Positions 1 to 8,785 of a stretch of 37,295 nt of DNA are shown in pieces. Source of the stretch: Candidatus Frankia nodulisporulans (GTDB lineage: Bacteria > Actinomycetota > Actinomycetes > Frankiales > Frankiaceae); NCBI RefSeq assembly GCF_902806475.1, contig NZ_CADCWS010000016.1, forward strand, positions 1 to 37,295. Direction: 5' to 3'. The translations under genes and the position numbers were made by a program. Under the pieces are notes generated by a model. That model saw only the letters and a list, made by a program, of their open reading frames with translations. It was not told where the DNA came from and ran no database searches. Each line of letters opens with the position of its first letter. Position 1 is the stretch's first letter.

Positions 1-1713
1 GACGTCCAGTCCGATCACGTCCGCGAGCGCGAACGGCCCCATCGGATGGGCACACCCGAGCGTCATCGCCGTGTCGATGTCCTCCATCGTGGCGTAGTGG
101 GCCGCCACCATGCGGATCGCGTCGCCCAGATACGGGAACAGCAGTGCGTTGACGATGAAGCCCGCCCGGTCGGCGCAGCGCACCGGCTGCTGCCCCGCCG
201 CTCGCGCCAGCGCCAGCACCGTCTCGGTCGCCGCCGCCCCCGTGAGCACCGTCGGCACCACCTCGACCAGACGCATCGCCGGCGCCGGGTTGAACCAGTG
301 CATCCCCACGACATCCCGCGGCCGGCTCGTCGCCGTGGCACATTCGATCACCGGCAGGGATGACGTGGTCGTCGCGAGCACCGCCCCCGGTCGGGCCACC
401 TTGTCCAGATCGCTGAACAGCGCCCGTTTGACCGCCAGATCCTCGACCACGGCCTCGATGAGGATGTCGCAGTCGCCGAGATCTCCCAGGTCGGTCGTGG
501 TCCGCAACCGGCCGAGCGCCGCCGCACGCTCGTCCTCGGTGCACCGTCCACGGGCCACCGCGGCCGCCAGCGCGGCGTCCAACCGTCCCCGCACTCCCCC
601 GGCCGCGGCGGGATCCGCCTGGTCGGGACGGCGCACCCGCACCACCACCTCATGCCCGCTGCGCAGCAGCACCTGCGTGATCCCCAGCGCCATCGTGCCG
701 CCGCCCACCACCCCGCACACGCGTACCGGCCGGGACGGCGGCGCTGCTACCGCTGCCGGAACTGCCGCTGCCGGTACTGCCGCTGGTGTCGGGTCGCCCG
801 GCACCGTCCCGTTCGAGTCCGGGCCGGTGGCCGGCGGGTAGGTGTGGAAGCCCCGTCCGGACTTGCGTCCCAGCAGGCCGGCGGCGACGAGCTGGCCGAG
901 CAGCGGCGCCGGCGCGTGGCGGCGATCGCCGGTCTGGGCGAACATCGAGTCGAGGATCTCCCGGGCGGTGTCCAGCCCGATCAGGTCGAGCAGGGCGAGC
1001 GGCCCCATCGGATGCCCGCAGCCCAGCCGCATCGCGGTGTCGATGTCGGACGCGGTGGCGAAGCGGGCCTCGGCCATCCGCACCGCGTCGTTGAGATAGC
1101 CGAACAGCAGGGCGTTCGCGATGAACCCGGCCCGGTCGGCGGTCACGACCGGTGTCTTGCCGGCCGCCTCGGCCACCTCGACCACCATCGCCAGCGCATC
1201 GGGGTCGGTCACCACCGTGCGCACCACCTCGACCAGGCGCATCACCGGCGCCGGGTTGAACCAGTGCATGCCCAGGACGCGCTGCGGTCGTCCCGTCCCG
1301 GCGGCGAGCTCCAGCACCGACAGCGAGCTGGTGTTGGTCGCGAGCACCGTGTCCGGCGCGGCCAGCTCGTCCAGCCGGGCGAGCAGTGCCGCCTTGGCCT
1401 CCAGCCGCTCCTCGACCGCCTCGATGACCAGCCCGCAGCCGCTCGTCCCCGCGGCGGCGACCGCCGCGAGATCGGTGCCAAGCCGCAGCCGGGCGACCAC
1501 GGCATCGTGCCCGGCCGCATCAAGCTGGCCGTGCGCCCTGGCCCGTTCGAGCGATCGCGCCACCCGTTCACCGCCGCGGCGCAGCGCGTCGGCGTCCCGC
1601 TCGATTCCGACCACCGTGAACCCCGCCCGGGCGAGCGCCTCGGCGATCCCCGCGCCCATCGTGCCCAGTCCCACGACGGCGATCGGCCGCCCCGACAACG
1701 ACATCTCGGCCAT
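1..1713 (-). CDS. Tandem two-copy 3-hydroxyacyl-CoA (3-hydroxybutyryl-CoA) dehydrogenase, 3' end missing
   Basis: Probably an NAD(P)-dependent dehydrogenase interconverting 3-hydroxybutyryl-CoA and acetoacetyl-CoA in the cytoplasm. I read 571 codons from an ATG at 1713; the frame is still open at base 1. The protein is two copies of one enzyme. Copy one (about residues 1-290) has the Rossmann motif VVGLGTMGAGIA, the catalytic-His motif GMHWFNPAP and a C-terminal domain with DRAGFIANALL. An Ala/Pro/Val linker (about 292-330) leads to copy two, with a looser nucleotide motif (VVGGGTMALGIT) but the same GMHWFNPAP and DRAGFIVNALL. Both catalytic histidines are kept. A G-run six bases before the ATG could serve as ribosome binding site. 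About 30 residues seem to be missing beyond the edge, judged from where copy two stops against copy one. Exact chain-length preference cannot be read from sequence. Confidence 0.9.
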   Translation of the reverse strand, partial: MAEMSLSGRPIAVVGLGTMGAGIAEALARAGFTVVGIERDADALRRGGERVARSLERARAHGQLDAAGHDAVVARLRLGTDLAAVAAAGTSGCGLVIEAVEERLEAKAALLARLDELAAPDTVLATNTSSLSVLELAAGTGRPQRVLGMHWFNPAPVMRLVEVVRTVVTDPDALAMVVEVAEAAGKTPVVTADRAGFIANALLFGYLNDAVRMAEARFATASDIDTAMRLGCGHPMGPLALLDLIGLDTAREILDSMFAQTGDRRHAPAPLLGQLVAAGLLGRKSGRGFHTYPPATGPDSNGTVPGDPTPAAVPAAAVPAAVAAPPSRPVRVCGVVGGGTMALGITQVLLRSGHEVVVRVRRPDQADPAAAGGVRGRLDAALAAAVARGRCTEDERAAALGRLRTTTDLGDLGDCDILIEAVVEDLAVKRALFSDLDKVARPGAVLATTTSSLPVIECATATSRPRDVVGMHWFNPAPAMRLVEVVPTVLTGAAATETVLALARAAGQQPVRCADRAGFIVNALLFPYLGDAIRMVAAHYATMEDIDTAMTLGCAHPMGPFALADVIGLDV

Positions 1714-1881
1714 GCCACGCCCCCCGCTACCGACGGTGATACCGCGGACACGCCGATCCTCCCAGGCCACCCCCGGCCCGGCCCGACGATCATCCGCCGG
1801 CGAACCACGGCCATGGTTCACGACGCCCCGGTGCGAGGCCGCGGATGCGCGGGATGCGCGGTGTCGCCGTGGGGGCGAGGG

Positions 1882-2544
1882 TCAGAACAGGGTGGGGATG
1901 GAGGGTTCCAGGCCGCGCAGGTCGTCATAGTCGACGACGGCGCAGCCCAGGCCGCGGTCGGCGGCGAGCAGACGGGCCTGGGGGGTGATGGACTGGGCCG
2001 CGAGGATGCCCCGCACCGGTCGCGGCAGTGCCGGATCATCACGCAGCCGGGCCAGGTAGCGGGTGAGCTGCTCGACTCCGTCGATCTCACCCTTGCGCTT
2101 GATCTCGACGGCGACCGTGGAGCCGTCGAGATCGCGGCAGAGCAGGTCCACGGGACCGATGCCGGTCTCGTACTCCCGGCGGACCAGGGTGAGCCCGGGT
2201 GCGATCGCGTCCGGACGGTCGGCCAGCAGGACCTGCAGGTGCGCCTCGACGCCGTCCTTGCGCAGACCGGGGTCGATTCCCAGCTCATGGCTGGAGTCGT
2301 GGAGCACGTCCTCGATGGTGATGATGAGCTGTTCGGACGCCTTGTTGCTCACCCGCCACACGCCGGGCTCCTCGGCGATGACGCAGGGCGGGCTCATCCA
2401 GTTCAGCGGTTTGTACGCTCGGCCATCCGCGTGGATGGACACCGAACCGTCCGCCTTGACCAGCACGAGCCGTACCGCGCTTGGCAGATGGGCGGTGAGC
2501 CGCCCGACGTAGTCGACGCTGCACCGAGCGATCACCAACCGCAT
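1882..2544 (-). CDS. nucS: Mismatch-specific endonuclease NucS (EndoMS)
   Basis: Cuts both strands at mismatched base pairs and provides the non-MutS mismatch repair of Actinobacteria and Archaea. The 220-residue protein has the N-terminal DNA-binding domain ([16 protein letters not shown], then [10 protein letters not shown]) and a RecB-like nuclease domain with GPVDLLCRD and [12 protein letters not shown], giving the D...ExK metal site. It ends in PTLF, a possible beta-clamp-binding tail, as known for actinobacterial NucS. I chose the ATG at 2544, not an in-frame GTG at 2574. Homologues begin at this RLVIA segment, and TACCGT lies six bases before the ATG, which fits a leaderless transcript. 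It is followed on the same strand by the dehydrogenase after 168 bases. Confidence 0.93.
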   Translation of the reverse strand: MRLVIARCSVDYVGRLTAHLPSAVRLVLVKADGSVSIHADGRAYKPLNWMSPPCVIAEEPGVWRVSNKASEQLIITIEDVLHDSSHELGIDPGLRKDGVEAHLQVLLADRPDAIAPGLTLVRREYETGIGPVDLLCRDLDGSTVAVEIKRKGEIDGVEQLTRYLARLRDDPALPRPVRGILAAQSITPQARLLAADRGLGCAVVDYDDLRGLEPSIPTLF

Positions 2545-2550
2545 GCGGTC

Positions 2551-2556
2551 ACGGTA
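2551..2556 (-). promoter_or_regulatory. Leaderless -10 box of nucS
   Basis: TACCGT matches the actinobacterial TANNNT -10 consensus and ends six bases before the ATG at 2544. Transcription would then start at or next to the start codon. No clear -35 box is seen. It also supports the shorter NucS start. Confidence 0.5.
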
Positions 2557-2647
2557 CCGTGCCCGATCCGGCACCCTGCCCGACCCCCGACCGCCAGCGG
2601 TCGTCCGGCGCCCGCCGAACGCCCACGACAGACCAGCGACAGGACCG

Positions 2648-3208
2648 TCAGGAAGATCCCCCGGCGGAGGGCTTCGCGGCGCCGCGGTGGTGTTGGAGCA
2701 CCAGGTCGTCGAGCAACGCCCGGCGCCCGGCGTAGCGCTGGCCCAGGGCCTGTGCCTTCTCGGCGCCCAGCCGCGCCAGCCGGACGGGGTCGGAGTTGTC
2801 CTGCATGTCGGCGTGTTTGACGACGACGGCCAGCGGGTCGGCGGCGACCCGGGCCAGATAGTCGCGCATGGGCTCGTCCGGACGATGCGAGAGCGCGTCC
2901 ACCGCGGCGACGACCGGGGTTGGATATCCGGCCGCGGTCAGGTGTTCCAGCGTGATCTCGCTGTCCTCGACGACGTCATGCAGGATCGCGGCGAACTGGG
3001 CGGCCAGGGGGTCGACCCCGGCCGGTCCGGCGGTGCGGGACACCGTCTCCATGACCCGACGGGGATGGCCGATGTACTCGTCACCGGCCTTGTCCCGTTG
3101 CCCGGCGTGCATCCGGGTCGCCAGCGCCACCGCGTCCTCGAGCGAGGGCACCGCCGGAGCAGCCGTGGTGGAGGTGGCAGGGGTGCCGTCAGGAGGACTC
3201 GAGCCCAT
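2648..3208 (-). CDS. HD-domain phosphohydrolase, RelA/SpoT hydrolase-like (small alarmone hydrolase type)
   Basis: A 186-residue stand-alone HD protein. Visible motifs are [30 protein letters not shown] (the HDxxED signature) and VKHADMQDN, the metal-binding pattern of the (p)ppGpp hydrolase domain of SpoT and of Mesh1-like enzymes. There is no synthetase, TGS or ACT domain. The first 20 residues are Ala/Thr/Pro-rich and probably disordered. By family it may hydrolyse (p)ppGpp or another pyrophosphorylated nucleotide; the substrate is inferred. Its ATG lies inside the 3' end of meaA (20-base overlap), so the two are probably translationally coupled. Confidence 0.85.
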   Translation of the reverse strand: MGSSPPDGTPATSTTAAPAVPSLEDAVALATRMHAGQRDKAGDEYIGHPRRVMETVSRTAGPAGVDPLAAQFAAILHDVVEDSEITLEHLTAAGYPTPVVAAVDALSHRPDEPMRDYLARVAADPLAVVVKHADMQDNSDPVRLARLGAEKAQALGQRYAGRRALLDDLVLQHHRGAAKPSAGGSS

Positions 3209-5306
3209 GAGCTGACCGTACGACCTCCAGGATGTTCAGGATGATGGCGTCCAGCTCGAAGTCACGGGGAGTGAAGACGCCGGCCACGCCGAGTCGGGTC
3301 AGGCGTTGTGCGTCGGCCGCCGGGATGATGCCCCCGACGATCACCGGTAGGTCGCCGGCACCAGCGGCCCGCAGCCCGCCGATCACCTCCGTCGCCAGGT
3401 CCAGATGGGCACCGGAGAGGATGGACAGGCCCACCACGTGGACGTCCTCCTCGATCGCCGCGGCCACGATCTGCGCCGGCGTCAACCGGATGCCCTGGTA
3501 GATCACTTCGAATCCGGCGTCACGGGCCCGCACCGCGATCTGTTCGGCGCCGTTGGAGTGCCCGTCCAGACCGGGCTTGCCGATCAGCAGCCGGACCGGC
3601 CGCCCCAGCTCGGCCCGGGTGCGCACGACCAGCTCACGCACCTCGTCCGCCCGCGAACGTCCCCCCGCTCCCACCTCACCCCCGCTGGACGGGACACCTG
3701 CCGTGGACGACGTGCCTGCCGTGGACGACGTGCCTGGTGTGGACGAGCCGCCTGCCGTGGACGACGTGCCTGGGGCGATGGTGCGGGTGGCGCCGGCGAC
3801 GCCGGTCGGGGCGCGGTACTCGCCGAAGATCTCACGAAGAGTGTCAGTCCACTCGCCAGTGGTCACCCCGGCGCGGACGCAGGCCAGGGTGGCGGGCATC
3901 AGGTTCGCGGTGGTCGCGGCGGCGGCGCGCAGCTCGAGCAGGGTCGCGCGGACGGCGGCCGCGTCCCGTCCGGCCCGCCAGGCGGCGACGGCACGCTGCG
4001 CCGCCTTCTCGGCCTCGGGGTCGACCGGCTGGATCGCCGCGTCCAGCTCGGCGAGCAGTGGGTTCGGCTCGGTCTCGGTGAACCTGTTCACGCCGACGAC
4101 GACCTGGGTACCATCCTCGATCCGGGCCCGGCGGTCGGCCTGGGCGGACACCATCGCCGACTTCAGGTAGCCGCTTTCCACGGCGGCCACCGCGCCCCCC
4201 ATCGCCTGCACCCGGTCGATCTCCGCGCGGGCGCTGGCGACCAGCTCGTCCACCCGGGCCGCCACGACGACCGAGCCCTCGAAGAGATCCTCATGCTCGA
4301 GCAGATCGGTCTCGTGCGCGAGGATCTGCTGGATGCGCAGCGACCACTGCTGGTCCCACGGCCGGGGCAGGCCCAGCGCCTCGTTCCAGGCCGGTAGCTG
4401 CAACGCGCGGCAGCGGGCGTTCTTCGACAGTGTCACCCCGAGGGTCTCCAGCACGATCCGGATGATGTTGTTCTCCGGCTGTGCCTCGGTCAGGCCGAGC
4501 GAGTTGACCTGCACGCCGTAGCGGAACCGGCGGGCGGCTGGGTCGGTCACCCCGTAGCGGGTGCGCAGCAGCTCGTCCCAGAGGGCGACGAACGCGCGCA
4601 TCTTGCACAGTTCCTCGACGAACCGCTCGCCGGCGTTGACGAAGAAGGACACCCGCCGGCAGACCTCGCTCATCCGCTCCGGCGTGCCGATACCCGCGGC
4701 GGCCACCGCGTCCAGCACGGCGATCGCCGAGCAGATCGAGAAGGCGAGCTCCTGCACCGGGGTGGCGCCGGCTTCCTGGAGGTGGTAGCTGCAGATGTTG
4801 ATCGGGTTCCAGCGCGGCAGTTCCGTGACCGCGTACGCGATGACGTCGGTGACCAGGCGCAGGGACGGCCCGGGTGGGAAGACATACGTCCCGCGGGAGA
4901 GGTACTCCTTGATGATGTCGTTCTGGGTGGTGCCGGCGAGCTGCGCCGGGTCGGCGCCCTGCTCCTGCGCGACGATCTGGTAGAGCGCCAGCAGCCACAT
5001 CGCCGTGGCATTGATCGTCATGGACGTGTTCATCCGCGCCAGCGGGATCTCGTCGAACAGCTGGCGCAGGTCACCCAGATGCGCGATCGGCACGCCCACC
5101 CGGCCGACCTCACCGCGGGCCAGCGGATGGTCCGGGTCATAGCCCGTCTGGGTGGGTAGGTCGAAGGCGACCGACAGGCCGGTCTGCCCCTTGGCCAGGT
5201 TGCGCCGGTAGAGCGCGTTGCTGCGCGCCGCGCTCGAATGCCCCGCGTAGGTCCGAAAGATCCAGGGCCGGTCCCGAGCCGCTGCCGCCGACTCCACTGG
5301 TGTCAT
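3189..5306 (-). CDS. meaA: B12-dependent acyl-CoA mutase MeaA (ethylmalonyl-CoA mutase type)
   Basis: Adenosylcobalamin-dependent carbon-skeleton mutase, most likely converting ethylmalonyl-CoA to methylsuccinyl-CoA. The 705-residue single chain has the catalytic barrel first (RTYAGHSSA, GLSVAFDLPTQTGYDPDHP, NTSMTINATAMW, GTTQNDIIKEYLSRGTYVFP), then a Gly/Ser/Thr linker (about 510-550) and a C-terminal B12-binding domain with GLDGHSNGAEQ (the DxHxxG base-off motif, about 575-590), SILSGAH and VIVGGIIP. The start region RPWIFRTYAGHSS matches remembered Streptomyces MeaA proteins better than classical methylmalonyl-CoA mutase, which is usually longer and often has two subunits. A GAGG eight bases before the ATG supports this start. 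The dehydrogenase three genes downstream fits the same pathway; no crotonyl-CoA carboxylase/reductase lies in the window. Plain methylmalonyl-CoA mutase is the alternative. Confidence 0.88.
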   Translation of the reverse strand: MTPVESAAAARDRPWIFRTYAGHSSAARSNALYRRNLAKGQTGLSVAFDLPTQTGYDPDHPLARGEVGRVGVPIAHLGDLRQLFDEIPLARMNTSMTINATAMWLLALYQIVAQEQGADPAQLAGTTQNDIIKEYLSRGTYVFPPGPSLRLVTDVIAYAVTELPRWNPINICSYHLQEAGATPVQELAFSICSAIAVLDAVAAAGIGTPERMSEVCRRVSFFVNAGERFVEELCKMRAFVALWDELLRTRYGVTDPAARRFRYGVQVNSLGLTEAQPENNIIRIVLETLGVTLSKNARCRALQLPAWNEALGLPRPWDQQWSLRIQQILAHETDLLEHEDLFEGSVVVAARVDELVASARAEIDRVQAMGGAVAAVESGYLKSAMVSAQADRRARIEDGTQVVVGVNRFTETEPNPLLAELDAAIQPVDPEAEKAAQRAVAAWRAGRDAAAVRATLLELRAAAATTANLMPATLACVRAGVTTGEWTDTLREIFGEYRAPTGVAGATRTIAPGTSSTAGGSSTPGTSSTAGTSSTAGVPSSGGEVGAGGRSRADEVRELVVRTRAELGRPVRLLIGKPGLDGHSNGAEQIAVRARDAGFEVIYQGIRLTPAQIVAAAIEEDVHVVGLSILSGAHLDLATEVIGGLRAAGAGDLPVIVGGIIPAADAQRLTRLGVAGVFTPRDFELDAIILNILEVVRSAHGLESS
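3685..3774. repeat. 18-bp tandem repeat in the meaA linker
   Basis: Four units of 18 bp beginning gtggacgacgtgcct start at 3703, 3721, 3739 and 3757, preceded by a degenerate unit at 3685. The period keeps the reading frame and encodes a hexapeptide of the (A/P)G(T/G)SST kind, forming a flexible linker between the mutase barrel and the B12 domain. Copy number may vary between strains. Confidence 0.85.
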
Positions 5307-5340
5307 CGCCGCGGCCTCATTTCCGAGCGGGCCGCGCCGG

Positions 5341-5373
5341 CGGCCGGGGACGGACGTGTTCCCGCCCCGGCCG
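5341..5373 (-). terminator. Hairpin between the 5454-6089 gene and meaA
   Basis: A 9-bp perfect stem (CGGCCGGGG with CCCCGGCCG) and a 15-base loop, downstream of the gene ending at 5454 and just upstream of meaA. There is no U-run, as is common for actinobacterial hairpins. It may instead be a leader structure of meaA. Confidence 0.4.
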
Positions 5374-5453
5374 AGCGGACGGCGGGCGAGGGCATGAGAT
5401 TACGACCACACGCCCCGCCGGCGCTCACCGAACGTCCATACCCCGCTACCCGC

Positions 5454-6089
5454 TCAGGCGCCGATGCAGGGCTGCAGCGAACCCTTCCAGACGTCCACCA
5501 GGGCCTTGGGGATGCTGTCGCAGGCTCCGGCGCCGTGGCTCACGATCGTCCAGGGCCCGGACCCGATCCGGCGCCACACATGCGGATCGGCCGGCGGGCT
5601 GGCGGCACCGGCGACGTTGATCCGGCCGATCGCCCAGTACTGGTCCTGCGCGGCGTCCACACCCTCGACCGCACCGAAGTACATGCCCTCCACCACCGTC
5701 ACCTGCGCGGCGGTGACGGTGGTGGAGGGGTCGGTCTCCTTGATCTCGGCCGCCACGGTGAACTGCAGGGCCAGGCGGAGCGCCGCCGGGTTCGGTTCGG
5801 AGTTGAGCACCATCTGGTGTGCCGCGCCCGGACTGCGCGTGGCCGCCCAGGACGGCGTCCCCTGCACCGGGCTGAGCTCGGCCACGGGCGTCTGACCGGT
5901 CGCGGTGTCGCCGGCGGACTGGTCACGATCGGCGGTGACGAACCCGATCCCCACGCCGAGCACGATCGCGACGACGAACGCCACGATCACCACGACGGGC
6001 CGCAGCTCACGCGCCCCGAGCAGCCCCATGGGCCGCGCGCCGCGTTCGCTGGCGATATCCACCTGCGCGGGCACCTCCACGTCCTGCAC
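5454..6089 (-). CDS. Single-pass membrane protein of unknown function
   Basis: I do not recognise a family. From the GTG at 6089 the product is 211 residues: a short N-terminal tail, one hydrophobic helix (VVVIVAFVVAIVLGVGIGFV, about residues 31-50) and an external domain of about 155 residues, with GMYFGAVEGVDAAQDQYWAIG and, at the end, GACDSIPKALVDVWKGSLQPC. The two late cysteines could form a disulfide outside the membrane. The start is uncertain. The frame stays open to a GTG at 6221, but that extra stretch is Cys/Arg-rich and unlike protein. Other options are a GTG at 6080, ten bases after a GGAGG, and an ATG at 6029. Confidence 0.7.
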   Translation of the reverse strand: MQDVEVPAQVDIASERGARPMGLLGARELRPVVVIVAFVVAIVLGVGIGFVTADRDQSAGDTATGQTPVAELSPVQGTPSWAATRSPGAAHQMVLNSEPNPAALRLALQFTVAAEIKETDPSTTVTAAQVTVVEGMYFGAVEGVDAAQDQYWAIGRINVAGAASPPADPHVWRRIGSGPWTIVSHGAGACDSIPKALVDVWKGSLQPCIGA

Positions 6090-6524
6090 GCCTCCGTCCA
6101 ACCTCCACCGTGCCGTGACCGGCGAGCCGCCACCCGTAGGCCGAACCCGATCAGCACGTACCCGGCAAGCATGCCCCATCCGACGGGCGCACGGCAGGCA
6201 GGCACACCCTGGATGACACACCGCTTTCCCTTGGGTTCGATCCGCTTACCAGACGATCGGATCGCACCATCGCCATCATCCTCCGCAGCCAGCGAAACAC
6301 CGCACGATTCGCCGACCCGGCCGCGAGGCTGCGGCCGCGTGCGTCCAGACGCGGTCCACCGACCACCAGATGCGGCCAGGTCGCGGGGACGGATCGGCCC
6401 GCATCGGTCGGGAACCCGCCGACCGGTGCGAACGTCTGGGACGATGGACGGCGGGCCGGGCGAGCCACGCCAGGCCGGACGGGCCGCCTCGGAGCAGCGG
6501 GGCGTCGGGAGGTGTCGGGCGGCC
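6090..6524. other. Gene-free spacer between divergent membrane-protein genes
   Basis: About 435 bases between two genes pointing away from each other, so promoters for both should lie here. The only relatively AT-rich patch is near 6215-6300. Open frames crossing it are Arg/Pro/Cys-rich and look like noise. I could not pick a convincing promoter. Confidence 0.4.
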
Positions 6525-6902
6525 GTGAACACGGCGGAGTTCCTCATCGGGCCGACGGTGCTGGTGGTGGTACTGGGGCTGCTGCTGATCGCGGCGCGGT
6601 GGGCGAGCACTCCGCTGCGGGCCCTGCCCCGCGGTATCCCGCTCGGTCACGACTTCGGGCTGCTCGTGCCCGTCGCCATCGTCGACACCCCGGCCGAGGT
6701 GACCCTCGCCCAGGCGGTCCTGTGCACCCAGGGCATCCGCTCCACGTGGGCGATGGCGATGACCCCGCTGCACATCGACGCGTCCGGCAACATCCTGTCC
6801 CGCCCGCGCCACCGCCGCCACGTGCTCGTCTTCGGCGTGGACGCCGCCCGCGCCACCCACACCCTGCACCCGCCCCGCGGCGGCCAGCTCCCCTACGCCT
6901 GA
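6525..6902 (+). CDS. Small membrane-anchored protein with a DUF2007-like domain
   Basis: 125 residues from a GTG at 6525, with a GGGAGG about a dozen bases upstream. A single N-terminal helix (FLIGPTVLVVVLGLLLIAA) is followed by a cytoplasmic-looking domain: LLVPVAIVDTPAEVTLAQAV, then LCTQGIRSTWAMA, then HVLVFGVDAARATHTL. The strand-helix-strand pattern and the placing of the EVTLAQAVLCTQGI and VLVF segments resemble DUF2007, the putative signal-transducing domain with a GlnB-like fold. That match is by eye. The frame continues far upstream, but that part is low-complexity and antisense to the preceding gene. It converges on murA. Confidence 0.7.
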   Translation: MNTAEFLIGPTVLVVVLGLLLIAARWASTPLRALPRGIPLGHDFGLLVPVAIVDTPAEVTLAQAVLCTQGIRSTWAMAMTPLHIDASGNILSRPRHRRHVLVFGVDAARATHTLHPPRGGQLPYA

Positions 6903-6903
6903 C

Positions 6904-6930
6904 CTCGGGGCGCCGGCCCTCCCACCCGAG
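6904..6930. terminator. Weak hairpin between convergent genes
   Basis: CTCGGG at 6904 pairs with CCCGAG at 6925 across a 15-base loop, in the 58-base gap between the 6525 gene (plus) and murA (minus). Position suggests a shared terminator, but the stem is short. Confidence 0.3.
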
Positions 6931-6960
6931 CGGCGGACGAGTGGATGACCGGTGGCACCT

Positions 6961-8265
6961 TCAGGCGACCGCGCGGTCCCGGACGCGGGTGATGTCGGCG
7001 CCCAACGCCCGCAGATCCTCGACGAAATGGGCGTAGCCGCGGTCGATGTGGTGCACCTCGGTCACCTCGGTGACCCCGTCGGCGACCAGACCCGCGAGCA
7101 CCAGGGCAGCCCCCGCCCGCACGTCCGAGGCCATCACCCGCGTACCGGTCAGCCGAGCGGCCGGGCGCACGACGACGTGATGGCCGTCGGTACGCAGATC
7201 GGCGCCCAGCGTGTGCAGCTCCCGGCAGAACACGAACCGACTGTCGAACACGTTCTCGGTGATCAGCGACGTGCCGGAGCTGATCGCCTCCAACGCGATC
7301 ACCTGCGGCAGCAGATCCGTCGGGAACCCCGGGTACGGCAGGGTCATCACATCGATCGAACGCGGCCGCTCCGACCCCGCCACCCGAAACCCGTCCCCGC
7401 GCACGTCGACCCGCGCGCCGGCCTCGACCAGCTTCTCCAACACGATCGCGAGATGCTCCACCCGACCGCCACGGATCAGCACGTCCCCGCCGGTCATCAG
7501 CGCGCCGACCGCGTACGTCCCGGCGACGATCCGATCCGCCACCGTCTCGTGCTCCACGGCGGACAGCCCGTCCACCCCGTCCACCACGAGCGTGGACGAC
7601 CCCGCCCCACCGATCTGCGCCCCCATCGCCGTCAGCATCGCGCACAGATCTGCGATCTCCGGCTCGCGCGCGGCGTTGTCGATGACGGTCGTGCCCTTCG
7701 CCAGCACCGCCGCCATCACCAGGTTCTCGGTGGCGCCGACGCTGGGAAAGTCCAGCCAGATCGACGCCCCCTGCAACCGCCCGTCGGTGCGCGCGACGAG
7801 CACCCCGTCCTCCACGTCCACCACCGCACCCAGCTGGGTCAGCCCGTTGACGTGGATGTCCAGGGCCCGCGACCCGATCGCGTCCCCGCCGGGCAGCGCC
7901 ACCCGGGCCTCACCGCGGCGCGCCACCAACGGCCCGAGCACCGCCACGGACGCCCGGATGCGCCGCACCAGATCCCCATCGGCGGCTCCCCCGGCGTCCT
8001 CGGGCATGTCGATGCACAACCGCCCGCCCGCCGCGCCGCCCCCCGAGGGTTTCTCCCACTCCCGGTGCCGGCTCACGGTGGCACCCAGCCCCGTGAGCAC
8101 GTCCGCCATCACCGTCACGTCAAGGATGTCGGGGACGGCCGTCAGGACCGTCCGGCCGGGAGCCAACAGACTCGCGGCCATCAACTTCAGCACCGAGTTC
8201 TTCGCACCCGGAACGGCGACCTCACCGATCAACCGGGTGCCGCCAGTCACCACGAAGCGTTCCAC
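6961..8265 (-). CDS. murA: UDP-N-acetylglucosamine 1-carboxyvinyltransferase MurA (Asp-type)
   Basis: Transfers enolpyruvate from PEP to UDP-GlcNAc, the first committed step of peptidoglycan synthesis, in the cytoplasm. The 434-residue protein is full length for the family. The PEP-binding Lys22-Asn23 pair is in [10 protein letters not shown] and the mobile loop reads [13 protein letters not shown]. In that loop residue 128 is Asp where most bacterial MurA proteins have the Cys attacked by fosfomycin; mycobacterial MurA has the same Asp, which makes the enzyme insensitive. The start is the GTG at 8265, with TAGCAT eight bases upstream and no Shine-Dalgarno sequence. Confidence 0.96.
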   Translation of the reverse strand: MERFVVTGGTRLIGEVAVPGAKNSVLKLMAASLLAPGRTVLTAVPDILDVTVMADVLTGLGATVSRHREWEKPSGGGAAGGRLCIDMPEDAGGAADGDLVRRIRASVAVLGPLVARRGEARVALPGGDAIGSRALDIHVNGLTQLGAVVDVEDGVLVARTDGRLQGASIWLDFPSVGATENLVMAAVLAKGTTVIDNAAREPEIADLCAMLTAMGAQIGGAGSSTLVVDGVDGLSAVEHETVADRIVAGTYAVGALMTGGDVLIRGGRVEHLAIVLEKLVEAGARVDVRGDGFRVAGSERPRSIDVMTLPYPGFPTDLLPQVIALEAISSGTSLITENVFDSRFVFCRELHTLGADLRTDGHHVVVRPAARLTGTRVMASDVRAGAALVLAGLVADGVTEVTEVHHIDRGYAHFVEDLRALGADITRVRDRAVA

Positions 8266-8273
8266 GGATCTCG

Positions 8274-8279
8274 ATGCTA
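8274..8279 (-). promoter_or_regulatory. Near-leaderless -10 box of murA
   Basis: TAGCAT (TANNNT type) ends eight bases before the GTG of murA. A perfect palindrome, GAAGATCTTC, lies upstream at 8291-8300 and could overlap the -35 zone. Confidence 0.45.
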
Positions 8280-8332
8280 GGTCCTGGCCGGAAGATCTTC
8301 ACCGGCCCCCACCACTTTGACCACAAGCACAC

Positions 8333-8779
8333 CTAGTAATCGCCTTGTCCCCCAGCGCCCTCCGCCAGGACCGACACCCCGTCGTGCACCCGCACGAACG
8401 CCTCATCCCGGCCCACCAGCGCGTCCGCCACCCGCACCGCGAACACCCCCTCGAACCGTGTCCGCACCTCGCCGGTCGAAAGCCAGCCGACCTCCGACGC
8501 CTCCTCCGTGCTGGCGGCGACCGTCTCGCCCTCGGCCGCGCAGAGGAACACCATCGCCACCACCGCCCGCGGCAGATTCAGATACACACCGGTGAGCCGT
8601 AGGGGTCGGACGAGCAGACCGGTCTCCTCCGCGATCTCCCGCCGCACCCCGTCGTGGATCGACTCGTCCCGCTCGAGCACGCCACCCGGAATCTGCCATT
8701 CCCCGGTATCCCGCCGCCTGATCCCAAGAACGTCCCCGTTCGCACGAAGCACCACGCCCGCTACGCTCACCGAATGCAT
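8333..8779 (-). CDS. Nudix hydrolase
   Basis: 148 residues with one intact Nudix box, GGVLERDESIHDGVRREI followed by AEETGL (residues 32-55), matching GX5EX7REUXEEXGU. The family hydrolyses nucleoside diphosphates linked to another moiety; the substrate here is unknown. It is a single compact domain with a strand-rich C-terminal half. The ATG at 8779 has TACGTT six bases upstream, a leaderless pattern. It is divergent from the TPR-like gene, with only 35 bases between their starts, so the two may share control. It ends 67 bases before the start of murA. Confidence 0.9.
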   Translation of the reverse strand: MHSVSVAGVVLRANGDVLGIRRRDTGEWQIPGGVLERDESIHDGVRREIAEETGLLVRPLRLTGVYLNLPRAVVAMVFLCAAEGETVAASTEEASEVGWLSTGEVRTRFEGVFAVRVADALVGRDEAFVRVHDGVSVLAEGAGGQGDY

Positions 8780-8785
8780 GCACGG

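Noticed and set aside
652-2820. Long plus-strand open frame across the dehydrogenase and nucS region (722 codons)
   Set aside because: Arg/Gly/His/Pro-rich, no family features, and antisense to well-supported genes. GC-rich DNA readily opens such frames.
3685-3774. CRISPR-like array
   Set aside because: The repeats are adjacent with no spacers and lie in frame inside meaA.
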